Shown here in pieces: positions 41,727 through 50,800 of a stretch of DNA of 64,000 nt (the first letter of the stretch is position 1; each line of letters begins with the position of its first letter). This DNA is from Pacificitalea manganoxidans (GTDB lineage Bacteria > Pseudomonadota > Alphaproteobacteria > Rhodobacterales > Rhodobacteraceae). The stretch spans positions 2,976,001 to 3,040,000 of the forward strand of contig NZ_CP021404.1 in assembly GCF_002504165.1 (NCBI RefSeq), read 5' to 3'. Made by a program: the position numbers and the translations under genes. Under the pieces are notes generated by a model. That model saw nothing but the letters and a program-made list of their open reading frames with translations. It made no database searches and had not been told where the DNA came from.

Positions 41727-44700
41727 TCATTCCGCCGGGACCACCGCGCGTTTGCGGCCACGCAGGCTCAGCACCACGACCGCCAGCACCCAGATCACCA
41801 GCAGCGCCGCCACCACCCAGATCAGGAACAGGCCCAGCGCGGTGCCGCTGCCCACCGCCCCGGTCATGGCAAGCGCCTCCCCCACCGGCGGCCATAGCGT
41901 GCCCAGTGTCAGCACATGGCCCAGCGTCGCGGCGAACCCGGCCAGCACCGCCAGCAGCCCGGCCCCTGTGGCCAGCGTCACACCCCGCGCACGGGCCCGC
42001 GCGGGGCTGCGAAACGCGCGGCGCGCGGCGCTCAATTGGCGCTCCACATCGTCTTGCATCGCCATCAGCGCCGGCACCAGCAGCAGGACCAGCAACATGC
42101 CGAAGCCAAGCCCATAGACCAGCGTCACCACCGTAGGTTTCAGAAACTGCGCCTGTGACGACGGCTCATAAAGCAGCGGCGCCAGTCCCAGCACGGTGGT
42201 CAGCGTCGTCAGCAAAACCGGGCGCAGCCGGTCTGACACACCATCGATAATGGCGGGCAGCAGCCCCCGCTCGGCGGCGTATTCATCAACCGTGGTCACC
42301 AGCACGATCGAATCGTTGATGATGATGCCGCTCATCCCGATCAGCCCGACCACGGTGAACATCGACAGCGGAATATCCCACGCCGCATGGCCATAGATCG
42401 TGCCGACCAGCCCGAACGGGATCACCGCCATGATCAGCACTGGCCGCGTCCAACTGGAAAACACCCAAGCAAGCGTCAGGTAAATCCCCGCAAGGCAGAA
42501 GCCGAAGCCCAGTAGAGCGTCCGACAGAAAATCCTGCTCCTGCTCCGCCAGTCCGGACATGCGGGTGATGACACCGAAACGCTCCTCGATGCCGGGCAGG
42601 ATTTCCTCTTGGATCTGTGTCGTGACCTCCTGCGCACGGGCCGGGTCGTCCTCTGATATGTCGCCAAAGACCGACACCACGCGGATGCCGTTTTCCCGCC
42701 GGATGGTGGAAAAACCGCTGCGGGTTTCGACATTCACGATATCGGCCAGCGGCACATAATCCCCCGACGCGGTGCGCATCCGGGTGGTGTCCAGAAAATC
42801 GGCGGTCAGTTCCGCTTCGGGCAATTCGACCCGGATCGCGGCAGAGCGCGACCCCACCGGATAGGTCGCCGCCTCGATCCCGCCCAGCCGGTTACTCAGC
42901 ACCTGCCCCAGATCGCCGATGGTAAAGCCCAGCGCCTGCCCCTGCGGGGTCAGTTCCAGCACCATTTCCTCTTTGTCATAGGCCAGCGTATCCTCGACCG
43001 CCGACACCTCGCCAAACTGGCTGACGGCGGTTTTCAGCGCCTCTGCCGCCGCCTTCAGCGTGGTCACCTCCGCGCCCGAAATCTGCACGTCGAGCGAATC
43101 GCCGCCCGGCCCGGTGCCCCAGCGGCGGAAGCTCAGCGTTTCGGTCAGCGGGTGTTGGGGCACGGCGGCGGTCAGGTCTTCGACGAATTGGTAGGAGCTA
43201 TAGGGCCGCAGGTCCGGCTCGATCAGTTCCACCGCCATCGAACCCAGCTGATCGGCATCCTTGTCCTCCGACCCTGCCAGCGCGCGCCCGGTATTGCCGC
43301 CAATCTCGGCCAACGCATAAGCAATCGGGTTCAGGCCGTATTCCGCTTCATAGCGGGCGCCGATCTCTGCCACCGCGTCTTGCAGCATCCGCATCTGCTC
43401 GAACGTGTCCTCGCGCCGCGCGCCCGGCGCCATCGCGAAATTCGCGGAAACCGAGGGCTGTTCCGGCGACGAGAAAAACCGCCATTGCACATCGCCCCGC
43501 ACGAACAGCACCACCTGCGTGGTCAGGATCAGCACCATGACCCCCAGCACCGGGTAACGCGCCCGGATCACGCCGCGCATCAGCGGGCGGAACAGGTGCA
43601 ACTGTACCCAGTTGAAGCCCCGGTTCACGGTGCGCGACGGCGCGTCATACCACGCCGTCGGGTTCGACGCCGCCAGCGCATGCGCCATGTGGTTGGGCAG
43701 GATCAGGAAACATTCGGCCAGCGATGCGATCAGCACCACGATCACGGTGAACGGAATGTCCGAAATCATGTCCCCGAAGCGGCCTTCGATCATCGTCAAT
43801 CCCGAGAAGGCCAGCACCGTGGTCACTGTCGCCGAAAACACCGGCCCGGCCATCCGGCGGGCGGCGGTTTCGGCGGCCACGACCGGGCTTTCGCCCAGCT
43901 TGCGATGACGGAAATCCGCGTGTTCGCCCACCACGATGGCGTCATCCACCACGATCCCCAGCGTGATGATCAGCGCGAACAGCGAAATCATGTTCAGCGT
44001 CAGACCGGCTGCATACATCAGCGCAATCGCGGCCAGCATCGCCACCGGGATACCCGCCGCGACCCAGATCGCCGTGCGCGCGTTCAGAAACAGGAACAAC
44101 AGCCCCACCACCAGCGCCAGCCCGGTCAGCCCGTTTTCCAACAGGATATCCAGCCGTCCGGTGATCTCCTCGGACCGGGTGCGGATCAGGTCGATGCGCA
44201 CGCCTTCGGGCAGGCTCAGCATCATGTCCTCGGCGACGGCCTCCACCTGCCGCTGAATGTCGATGGCATCGCCGCTTTGCGACCGGTCCACCCGGATCGA
44301 CACCGCTTGATTGTCGCCCACGTAATAGGTGCGCTCCCGGTCGATACCCAGCACCCGCACCTGCGCCACGTCGCCCACGGTCAATTGCGAGCCGTCGGCA
44401 TTGCTGCGCAGCACGATACCTTCGATCTGGTCGGGCGCGCGTTTGGCGGTGCCGGTGCGCACGCGGGCATTGGCCCCCTCCACATCCCCCGCCGGGTCGG
44501 CCTCGGCCTCCGCCGCGATGGCGCTGGCGATGTCGGACATGCTCACATCATTGCGGATCAGTTCGGCGGTCGGCACCTCGACCAGAACCTCGGGCGCGAC
44601 GACGCCGCGAATGGTGGTCTGGGTGACGCCCTCGGCAAAGAGCCGCGTGACCATCTCATCGGCAAAGCGGCCCAATTGGTCCACGCCCACTGGCCCGTTC

Positions 44701-45158
44701 ACCACCACGTCGGTCACCCGGTCACGCCAGCCGCCCCGGCTGACACGCGGGTCATCGGCATCGTCGGGCAGGTTCGACAGCGCGTCCACCGCCTGCTGCA
44801 CATCATCGGCAGCGCGCCCCATGTCCCAACCCGGCTCGAAGGTCAGCTCAATGCTGGCGCGACCCTCGCTGCTGCGGCTCTCCGAGCTTTCGACCCCTTC
44901 GACCGCCAGCAACGCGGGCTCCAGCAATTCGACGATTGCGCCGTCCACATCCTCCGCACCCGCGCCATCCCATGTGACCGACACATCGATTTCATCGGTC
45001 ACGATGTCAGGGAAAAACTGCGCCCGCATCCGCGGAAACGCCGCAAGCCCCGCCACGATCAGCAACAGCACGACAAGGTTCGCGGCAGTGCGGTGGCGGG
45101 TGAAGTAACTGAGGATGCCGCTCGCGCGACCGTCGGAGGCAAGGCTGCGCACGGCCAT
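41727..45158 (-). CDS. RND efflux transporter, inner-membrane permease
   Basis: A 1143-residue AcrB/MexB-superfamily pump, possibly of the drug/heavy-metal group. It has twelve predicted transmembrane segments with two large periplasmic loops; TM4 carries LGIVVDDAIVVGEHADFRHR with the proton-relay Asp pair. The ATG at 45158 has GGGGG eight bases upstream; a longer frame would need TTG. It starts 4 bp after the adaptor gene ends, forming a two-gene operon. No outer-membrane channel gene is present. Confidence 0.93.
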   Translation of the reverse strand: MAVRSLASDGRASGILSYFTRHRTAANLVVLLLIVAGLAAFPRMRAQFFPDIVTDEIDVSVTWDGAGAEDVDGAIVELLEPALLAVEGVESSESRSSEGRASIELTFEPGWDMGRAADDVQQAVDALSNLPDDADDPRVSRGGWRDRVTDVVVNGPVGVDQLGRFADEMVTRLFAEGVTQTTIRGVVAPEVLVEVPTAELIRNDVSMSDIASAIAAEAEADPAGDVEGANARVRTGTAKRAPDQIEGIVLRSNADGSQLTVGDVAQVRVLGIDRERTYYVGDNQAVSIRVDRSQSGDAIDIQRQVEAVAEDMMLSLPEGVRIDLIRTRSEEITGRLDILLENGLTGLALVVGLLFLFLNARTAIWVAAGIPVAMLAAIALMYAAGLTLNMISLFALIITLGIVVDDAIVVGEHADFRHRKLGESPVVAAETAARRMAGPVFSATVTTVLAFSGLTMIEGRFGDMISDIPFTVIVVLIASLAECFLILPNHMAHALAASNPTAWYDAPSRTVNRGFNWVQLHLFRPLMRGVIRARYPVLGVMVLILTTQVVLFVRGDVQWRFFSSPEQPSVSANFAMAPGARREDTFEQMRMLQDAVAEIGARYEAEYGLNPIAYALAEIGGNTGRALAGSEDKDADQLGSMAVELIEPDLRPYSSYQFVEDLTAAVPQHPLTETLSFRRWGTGPGGDSLDVQISGAEVTTLKAAAEALKTAVSQFGEVSAVEDTLAYDKEEMVLELTPQGQALGFTIGDLGQVLSNRLGGIEAATYPVGSRSAAIRVELPEAELTADFLDTTRMRTASGDYVPLADIVNVETRSGFSTIRRENGIRVVSVFGDISEDDPARAQEVTTQIQEEILPGIEERFGVITRMSGLAEQEQDFLSDALLGFGFCLAGIYLTLAWVFSSWTRPVLIMAVIPFGLVGTIYGHAAWDIPLSMFTVVGLIGMSGIIINDSIVLVTTVDEYAAERGLLPAIIDGVSDRLRPVLLTTLTTVLGLAPLLYEPSSQAQFLKPTVVTLVYGLGFGMLLVLLLVPALMAMQDDVERQLSAARRAFRSPARARARGVTLATGAGLLAVLAGFAATLGHVLTLGTLWPPVGEALAMTGAVGSGTALGLFLIWVVAALLVIWVLAVVVLSLRGRKRAVVPAE

Positions 45159-45162
45159 CGGT

Positions 45163-46731
45163 TCAGCCCCCCATACGGGATTCAAGCTGCGCTATCAGTT
45201 GGGCAGGCACCTGATCTCCCGACAACTGCGCCAGCATCCGCGCCTTGGCCTGATCCGGCATCCGGGTATTGGCCTCGACGAATTGCACCAGCCGCGCGCG
45301 GCGCTCGGCATCCAGCGTCACCATCTCGCCGGCGCTGGCATCGGCGGTTTCTGCCGCGCCGCGTGGCCCTGCTCCGCCCGGTCCTGCGCCACCGCGCCCG
45401 CCTGCCCCGCCGGGACCACTCGGCCTGCCCGCCCTGCCGCCGCCCTCCGCGACCTCTTCGGCCTCGTCGTTCAGCACCCGTGTCAGGATGCCCGCGCCCA
45501 GCAGGGGCGAGCGTTCGGACACGACCCGCGCGCCTGCCAGATCCGAGGCCGTCACGATCACCTCGTTGCCCTGCCGCCGCGCGATCTGCACCTGCGCCAC
45601 ATCCAGCCGGTTGTCCGCACCCACCACTAGCACTTCGCCCGTGGCGGATACGGCGGCGGCGGGCAGCACCACCATGTCCGGCAGCGCTGGCTCCTCCACC
45701 CGCACGGTGACGAAATCACCGGGGCGGAAGCCGCCGATCCGCTCCAGCCGGGCAAAGATCAGCCGCCCCGTCAGGCCTTCGCCAGCCTGCGCCGACACCC
45801 GGCTGATCGTGCCCGCGACACTCAGATCCTCGCCCATGACATCCAGACTGACGGCGATAGGCAGATCGATCAGACTGCCGCTCTCGTCCAGCAGCCGCGC
45901 ATATTGCGAGGTGGACACCCGAAACGCCACTTCCAGCGCATCGGGGTCGATCAACTGGCCAAGGATCTCGTTTTCGGTGACCAGCCCGCCTTCGACCGCT
46001 GTCACCTCGGCCATGATCCCGTCAAAGCCCGCGCGCAGTTCGGTATCGGCCAGCGCGCGTTCGGCCTCCGCGACATTCAGATGCTGCCGGGACAGGGCAT
46101 TGCCCGCCTGATCCACCCGGCTTTCCGCGGTGGCCACGGCCTGCCGCTGCGACAGGACCGACTGTTCCGCGCTCGACGCCTGCAACGCCGCTTCCTCCAC
46201 CGCCGCGGCCGAGCCGATGCCCCGTGCCTGTAGATCTCGCTGCCGCGTCAGGGCCTGTGTCCGCAATTCCGCCTGCGACCGGGCGCCCGCCAACTCGTCC
46301 CGCGCCAGCGTCAACGCGGTGCGCGCGTCGCGCAATTCATCCTCGGCCTCCGCCAGATCGGTGCGTGCCAGTTCCAGCGCCGCTTCTGCATCGGTGGGAT
46401 CGATCCGGGCCAGAACCTGCCCCGCGCGCACTTCGCCGCCATCCTCGAAACTGTCGGCCAGCGCGATCACACGCCCCGCCGCCGAGGCCCGCAATTCCAG
46501 CGTGCGGCGGCTGCGGATCTCGCCAAAGGCCGTCAGCACCGGGGTCACCGTGGCCGGAGTAATCTCGATCACATTCACGCCCACGACGCGCTCTCGGGCC
46601 GGGCGCACCTGCGCTTCGCGGTTCAGCCGCTCCTGCAACGCGCCCCAAAACATGCCCCCCGCCCAAGCCATCAGCCCCAGCGTCACCGAGAACAGGAAAA
46701 GCCCAACCAAGGAGCGGCGCAGAAACAGCAT
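45163..46731 (-). CDS. RND efflux periplasmic adaptor with C-terminal extension
   Basis: A 522-residue membrane fusion protein with one N-terminal transmembrane helix, a lipoyl-like half domain (LRASAAGRVIALADSFEDGG), a long alpha-helical hairpin (about 125-255) and a beta-barrel (FRPGDFVTVRVEEPALPDMV). Unusually, after about residue 420 there is a Gly/Pro-rich linker and a ~50-residue helical end (TLDAERRARLVQFVEANTR). The start MLFLRRSLVGLFLFSVTLGL was chosen because it gives the membrane anchor. Confidence 0.9.
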   Translation of the reverse strand: MLFLRRSLVGLFLFSVTLGLMAWAGGMFWGALQERLNREAQVRPARERVVGVNVIEITPATVTPVLTAFGEIRSRRTLELRASAAGRVIALADSFEDGGEVRAGQVLARIDPTDAEAALELARTDLAEAEDELRDARTALTLARDELAGARSQAELRTQALTRQRDLQARGIGSAAAVEEAALQASSAEQSVLSQRQAVATAESRVDQAGNALSRQHLNVAEAERALADTELRAGFDGIMAEVTAVEGGLVTENEILGQLIDPDALEVAFRVSTSQYARLLDESGSLIDLPIAVSLDVMGEDLSVAGTISRVSAQAGEGLTGRLIFARLERIGGFRPGDFVTVRVEEPALPDMVVLPAAAVSATGEVLVVGADNRLDVAQVQIARRQGNEVIVTASDLAGARVVSERSPLLGAGILTRVLNDEAEEVAEGGGRAGRPSGPGGAGGRGGAGPGGAGPRGAAETADASAGEMVTLDAERRARLVQFVEANTRMPDQAKARMLAQLSGDQVPAQLIAQLESRMGG

Positions 46732-46848
46732 GCAGTCATCCCGAAATAGTCGCAGCGAGCGTCCCGCGCCGCCTGCTGTCGGGCAAGGCACAACCCCGTG
46801 AAACGCCGCACACAATAAGCCCGTTCTTCCGCTATACGGCAGACCCGC

Positions 46849-47391
46849 CTATTTCCGTCGCAGATGTTCGTCCAAACGCGGAAAAATTTCGACAAAGTTG
46901 CAAGGGCGATGCCGATAATCGAGCTGTGCCGCCAAAATTTCGTCCCACGCGTCGCGACAGGCACCCGGACTGCCCGGCAGCGCGAACAGATAGGTGCCCT
47001 GCGCCACCCCGCCCGTGGCCCGGCTTTGCACCGCCGAGGTGCCGATTTTCTGCATGGAGACCCATGTGAAAACGGTGCCGAACGCCTCGATCTCTTTTTC
47101 GTAGACATCGCGATGGGCCTCGACGGTGACATCCCGCCCGGTGAGCCCGGTGCCCCCCGTCGATAAGATCACGTCGATCTCCGGGTCGGCGCACCATGCG
47201 CGCAACTGATCCGCGATCTGGCTTCGCTCATCGGGCAGGATTTCCCGAGCGGCCAGATGATGCCCCGCGCCGGTCAGGCGGTCCACCAGCGTATCGCCGG
47301 ACCGATCCTCGCCCAGCGTGCGGCTGTCCGATACCGTCAGCACCGCAATGCGCACCGGCACGAACTCCCGGTTTTCGTCGATCCGTGCCAT
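46849..47391 (-). CDS. moaB: Molybdenum cofactor biosynthesis protein B
   Basis: MoaB adenylates molybdopterin. The 180-residue protein shows VRIAVLTVSDSRTLGEDRSG, ILSTGGTGLTGRDVT (the MPT-binding motif) and LFALPGSPGACRDAWDEIL. It begins 3 bp after the uracil-DNA glycosylase gene and should share its transcript. Confidence 0.94.
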   Translation of the reverse strand: MARIDENREFVPVRIAVLTVSDSRTLGEDRSGDTLVDRLTGAGHHLAAREILPDERSQIADQLRAWCADPEIDVILSTGGTGLTGRDVTVEAHRDVYEKEIEAFGTVFTWVSMQKIGTSAVQSRATGGVAQGTYLFALPGSPGACRDAWDEILAAQLDYRHRPCNFVEIFPRLDEHLRRK

Positions 47392-47394
47392 GGC

Positions 47395-48264
47395 TCAGCC
47401 CTCCGCCTTGCTGCGTAGCCGCGCCTGAAGGCTCAGCAGATCGGCCCATGCCTCGCGTTTGAAATCGGGATTGCGCAGCAGGTAGCCGGGATGGAACATC
47501 GGCAAGGCCGGACGGCCCTCGACTTCCGCCCAGCGCCCCCGCAGCCGGGTGATGCCGCGTTTGCCCAGCAACGCGCCGCAGGGGTCATTGCCCATCAGCA
47601 CCAGCAGATCGGGGTCGGCCAGCGCGATATGGCGCCTCACAAAGGGCAGCATCATCGCGATCTCGTCGGCCTGCGGCTCCCGGTTCTGCGGCGGGCGCCA
47701 CGGCAGCAAGGTGCTGACATAGACCGCCTTCTGTGCGTCCGCCGCATCCCGCGACAGGCCGATGGCCGCGCACATACGGTCCAGCATCTGCCCCGTGCGC
47801 CCGGCAAACGCATGGCCCGCGCGATCCTCTTCGGGGTCCGGGGCCTCGCCGATGATCATCACACGCGCCTGCGGTCGGCCTTCGGGACGCACGAAGCTGC
47901 GCGCCCCGCGCTTCAGGTCGCAATGCTCGAAACTTTCCTGCGCGGCGATCAGCGCATCGATATCGGTGGCCGCCTCTGCCGCCTGCCGGGCCAGCAGCGC
48001 GGTATCGGGGCCCTTGGGCTCCATCGGCGGTGCCGGGGCGCGACCCGGCTTTGCCCGTGCGCCCCCCTCGCGGCCCTGTGCGCTGCCGGGCTGCGACGCC
48101 TGACGTTCCGCTTGGCGTTCGGCCTGTTTCGCCAACGCCTCCGCCGAGGCCGCGTAGCGATCCACCGGGGTTTCGCCCACGGCATCCAGCACGCCCAGTT
48201 CGACCTGCCATTCCAGCAGGGCGCGGGCGGTGTGGAAATCCAATTGATCGATCGCGAGACTCAT
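47395..48264 (-). CDS. Uracil-DNA glycosylase, family 4-like
   Basis: A 289-residue base-excision repair enzyme removing uracil from DNA. Motif A is [20 protein letters not shown] and motif [18 protein letters not shown]. An N-terminal ~100-residue low-complexity region rich in Ala, Arg, Pro and Glu precedes the catalytic core. The Cys pattern around [13 protein letters not shown] shows one Cys rather than the C-x2-C of iron-sulfur family 4 enzymes, so cluster binding is uncertain. It is divergent from pyrB. Confidence 0.87.
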   Translation of the reverse strand: MSLAIDQLDFHTARALLEWQVELGVLDAVGETPVDRYAASAEALAKQAERQAERQASQPGSAQGREGGARAKPGRAPAPPMEPKGPDTALLARQAAEAATDIDALIAAQESFEHCDLKRGARSFVRPEGRPQARVMIIGEAPDPEEDRAGHAFAGRTGQMLDRMCAAIGLSRDAADAQKAVYVSTLLPWRPPQNREPQADEIAMMLPFVRRHIALADPDLLVLMGNDPCGALLGKRGITRLRGRWAEVEGRPALPMFHPGYLLRNPDFKREAWADLLSLQARLRSKAEG

Positions 48265-48426
48265 CCCCGGCAAGCTACGCTGCCCCGCGCCCGGCCACAA
48301 CGCCTTGCCGCCCTGCCGGTCCCGGTCCGCGCCGCTTTACCCCGCGCCCTCCCCGGCCCTATAACGCCGCCAGCATCCACGACCCCGGCACCTGCCCCCG
48401 GCCCCCATAATACGGAGATCCCGCCC

Positions 48427-49377
48427 ATGACCTTCCGCCACCGGCACCTGTTGGGGATCGAGCCGCTGCACCCGACCGAGATCACAGCCCTGCTCGATCT
48501 CGCCGACCGCTATGTCGACCTGAACCGCCAGCCGCACAAACATTCCGACGCGCTGAAGGGTCTGACCCAGATCAACATGTTCTTCGAAAACTCGACCCGC
48601 ACGCAGGCGAGTTTCGAGATCGCGGGCAAGCGTCTGGGCGCGGATGTCATGAACATGCAGATGCAGGCCAGTTCCATTAAGAAGGGCGAGACACTGGTCG
48701 ATACCGCCCTGACACTGAACGCCATGCATCCCGATCTGCTGGTGGTGCGCCACCCCCATTCCGGCGCCGTGGATCTGCTGGCGCAGAAGGTCAACTGCGC
48801 CGTGCTCAATGCTGGCGATGGCCGCCACGAACACCCCACGCAGGCGCTGCTCGACGCGCTGACGATCCGCCGCGCCAAGGGCCGTCTGCACCGGCTCAAC
48901 ATCGCGATCTGCGGCGATATCGCCCACAGCCGGGTCGCGCGATCCAACATCATGCTGCTGGGGCGGATGGAAAACCGTGTGCGCCTCGTCGGGCCGCCGA
49001 CGCTGATGCCGTCGGGCATCCATGACTGGGGCGTCGAGGTCTATGAGGACATGCGCGAGGGCCTCGCCGATTGCGACGTGGTCATGATGCTCCGCCTTCA
49101 GAAAGAGCGGATGGATGGCGGGTTCATCCCGTCGGAGCGTGAATATTACCACCGCTTCGGGCTGGACGCCGAGAAGCTCGCCTGCGCCAAGCCCGACGCC
49201 ATCGTCATGCATCCCGGCCCCATGAACCGCGGGGTGGAGATCGACGGCACCACCGCCGATGACATCAACCGCTCGGTCATTCAGGAACAGGTGGAAATGG
49301 GCGTCGCGGTCCGCATGGCCGCCATGGACCTCCTCGCCCGGAACCTCCGCAACGCCGAGCCCGCCCAATACGCGTGA
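48427..49377 (+). CDS. pyrB: Aspartate carbamoyltransferase catalytic subunit
   Basis: PyrB makes N-carbamoyl-aspartate in pyrimidine synthesis. From the ATG at 48427 the protein is 316 residues with the carbamoyl-phosphate loop [36 protein letters not shown] and [13 protein letters not shown]. The Gln after STRT differs from the commoner Arg. No pyrI is present; the next catalytic-pathway gene is a dihydroorotase-like protein 1.4 kb downstream, separated by a repeat array and a small gene. Confidence 0.97.
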   Translation: MTFRHRHLLGIEPLHPTEITALLDLADRYVDLNRQPHKHSDALKGLTQINMFFENSTRTQASFEIAGKRLGADVMNMQMQASSIKKGETLVDTALTLNAMHPDLLVVRHPHSGAVDLLAQKVNCAVLNAGDGRHEHPTQALLDALTIRRAKGRLHRLNIAICGDIAHSRVARSNIMLLGRMENRVRLVGPPTLMPSGIHDWGVEVYEDMREGLADCDVVMMLRLQKERMDGGFIPSEREYYHRFGLDAEKLACAKPDAIVMHPGPMNRGVEIDGTTADDINRSVIQEQVEMGVAVRMAAMDLLARNLRNAEPAQYA

Positions 49378-49425
49378 CGTGCCGGATGTCGGGTTCGGGT
49401 GGGGGCCAGTGCCCATGACCCGATC

Positions 49426-49990
49426 CCGTCGCACCCGGACGACAGAGCCTCACAACCTCCGAACTCAGCGCCCCCGCTCTCGAACAAGGCCGAAGGCCGC
49501 GAGAGCGAGCGCCTGCCCGCCCCCCGGCTGGCGCTTGGCCACCTTACGCTGACCTCAGAGCGGGGAGGCATGTGTCGCCATAAAGCACACCCGCTCAGCC
49601 GCTGCGGCGCCACCCCACGGGCAGGCTTACGTTGCCCCTACCCCCCGACGGCTAGCGATCTTCGTTCAAGGCGCCACCGCCCGCGAACAAGGCCGAAGGC
49701 CGCGCGGGCGAGTGCCTGCCCGCCCCGACGGGCTGGCGCTTTGCCACCTCACGCTAACCTCAGAGCAGGGAGGCATGTGTCACCATAAAGCACACCCGCT
49801 CACCCGCACCGGCGCCATCCCACGGGCAGGCTTACGTTGCTCCTACCCCCCGACGGCTAGCGATCTTCGTTCAAAGCGCCACCGCCCGCGAACAAGGCCG
49901 AAGGCCGCGCGGGCGAGTGCCTGCCCGCCCCGACGGGCTGGCGCTTTGCCACCTCACGCTGACCTCAGAGCGGGCAGGCTCCGTCGCGCC
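49426..49990. repeat. Array 1 of a ~205-bp structured tandem repeat (3 units)
   Basis: Three imperfect units, spaced 203 and 205 bp apart at the same landmark. Each has: a two-level hairpin (49475-49507, 49678-49710, 49883-49915) with an 8-bp outer stem, AACAA, then an inner GGCC-GAA-GGCC; a second stem AGYGCC..GGCGCT around GCCCG/CGGGC; and a block containing ATAAAGCACACCCGC and CCACCCCACGGGCAGGC. The last unit is truncated. The block between units is one of two unrelated ~41-base versions. Short reading frames cross it but do not stay in register. It fills the 730-bp gap from pyrB to the next gene. Confidence 0.9.
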
Positions 49991-50107
49991 CCAAGCCACG
50001 ACAGCAAGCCCGCGCAGCCCCAACGCCCCCCCCCTCCCGCGACCATCACACCGGACCCATCCCGCGCCCTGCGCGTTGGCCCAATACACCCCGCGCCAGG
50101 AGGCCCC

Positions 50108-50701
50108 ATGACCGATCCGTCCCATCCCGACCCGCTGCTGGTCTCGCCGCATCTGACCCGGAACCCGGTCTGGGTCTTTACCCTCGACCTGCCCGCCGAG
50201 GCGCTGGGCCCCTATAGTGCCCCGACCGAAACCCCCGATGCGCCCGAAGCCGCCGAAAACTGGCCTCTGCGAGAGGCGCTTGGTTGGGATGGGCCGCTTG
50301 ACCCCGCTTTCGTGGATGTCTTTCCCGCCGAACGTGTCGCGAGGCTTGGCCTGACCAATTACCTGACCGAAGGGCTGGGCGTGCAGCCCGACAGCCTCGG
50401 CCCGGACCGCAGCCGCCTGAATGCGCTGATCGGCGGGCTGGTGCTGATCACCCCCCGCGCGGTGGAGGGGGGTCAGGGGACATTTGCGCCAACCGCGCCG
50501 CTGCGGTTCGTCGGTGCCTACCCGGTGGAGCGGGGCGCACCCGCAGGCCCCACCCTGCAAACTCCCAGCGCCCGTGGCACCGCCGATCCGGTCGCGCCTG
50601 CCACCACCCCGGTCGTGCCCACCCGTGTGCCGCGTGGGCTGCTCATTGCGGGTGCGGCGATCATCGTGGTGCTGCTGTTGCTGATCTGGGCCGCGCTCTG
50701 A
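50108..50701 (+). CDS. Tail-anchored protein of unknown function
   Basis: A 197-residue protein from the ATG at 50108 (AGGAGG five bases upstream). The N-terminal ~135 residues look globular (NPVWVFTLDLPAEALGPYS, then LTNYLTEGLGVQPDSLGPDR). A Pro/Thr/Ala linker follows, then one C-terminal transmembrane helix (LLIAGAAIIVVLLLLIWAAL). I recognise no domain. Its place between pyrB and the dihydroorotase-like gene suggests shared transcription, not a shared function. Confidence 0.75.
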   Translation: MTDPSHPDPLLVSPHLTRNPVWVFTLDLPAEALGPYSAPTETPDAPEAAENWPLREALGWDGPLDPAFVDVFPAERVARLGLTNYLTEGLGVQPDSLGPDRSRLNALIGGLVLITPRAVEGGQGTFAPTAPLRFVGAYPVERGAPAGPTLQTPSARGTADPVAPATTPVVPTRVPRGLLIAGAAIIVVLLLLIWAAL

Positions 50702-50800
50702 CCCCCACAGCCCTCCCGGCCCAAAGCGAAGACACCTTCCGTTCGACCCGCCCCATGCGGTAAGGAGCACGCGACAGTTCCCGACGATGAAGGCCCCCCC

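Noticed and set aside
49399-49788. Open frames across the repeat arrays beginning MCHHKAHP or similar
   Set aside because: They lie inside ~205-bp repeats whose spacing is not a multiple of three, so no unit encodes the same protein in the next copy, and no proper ribosome-binding spacing is present.
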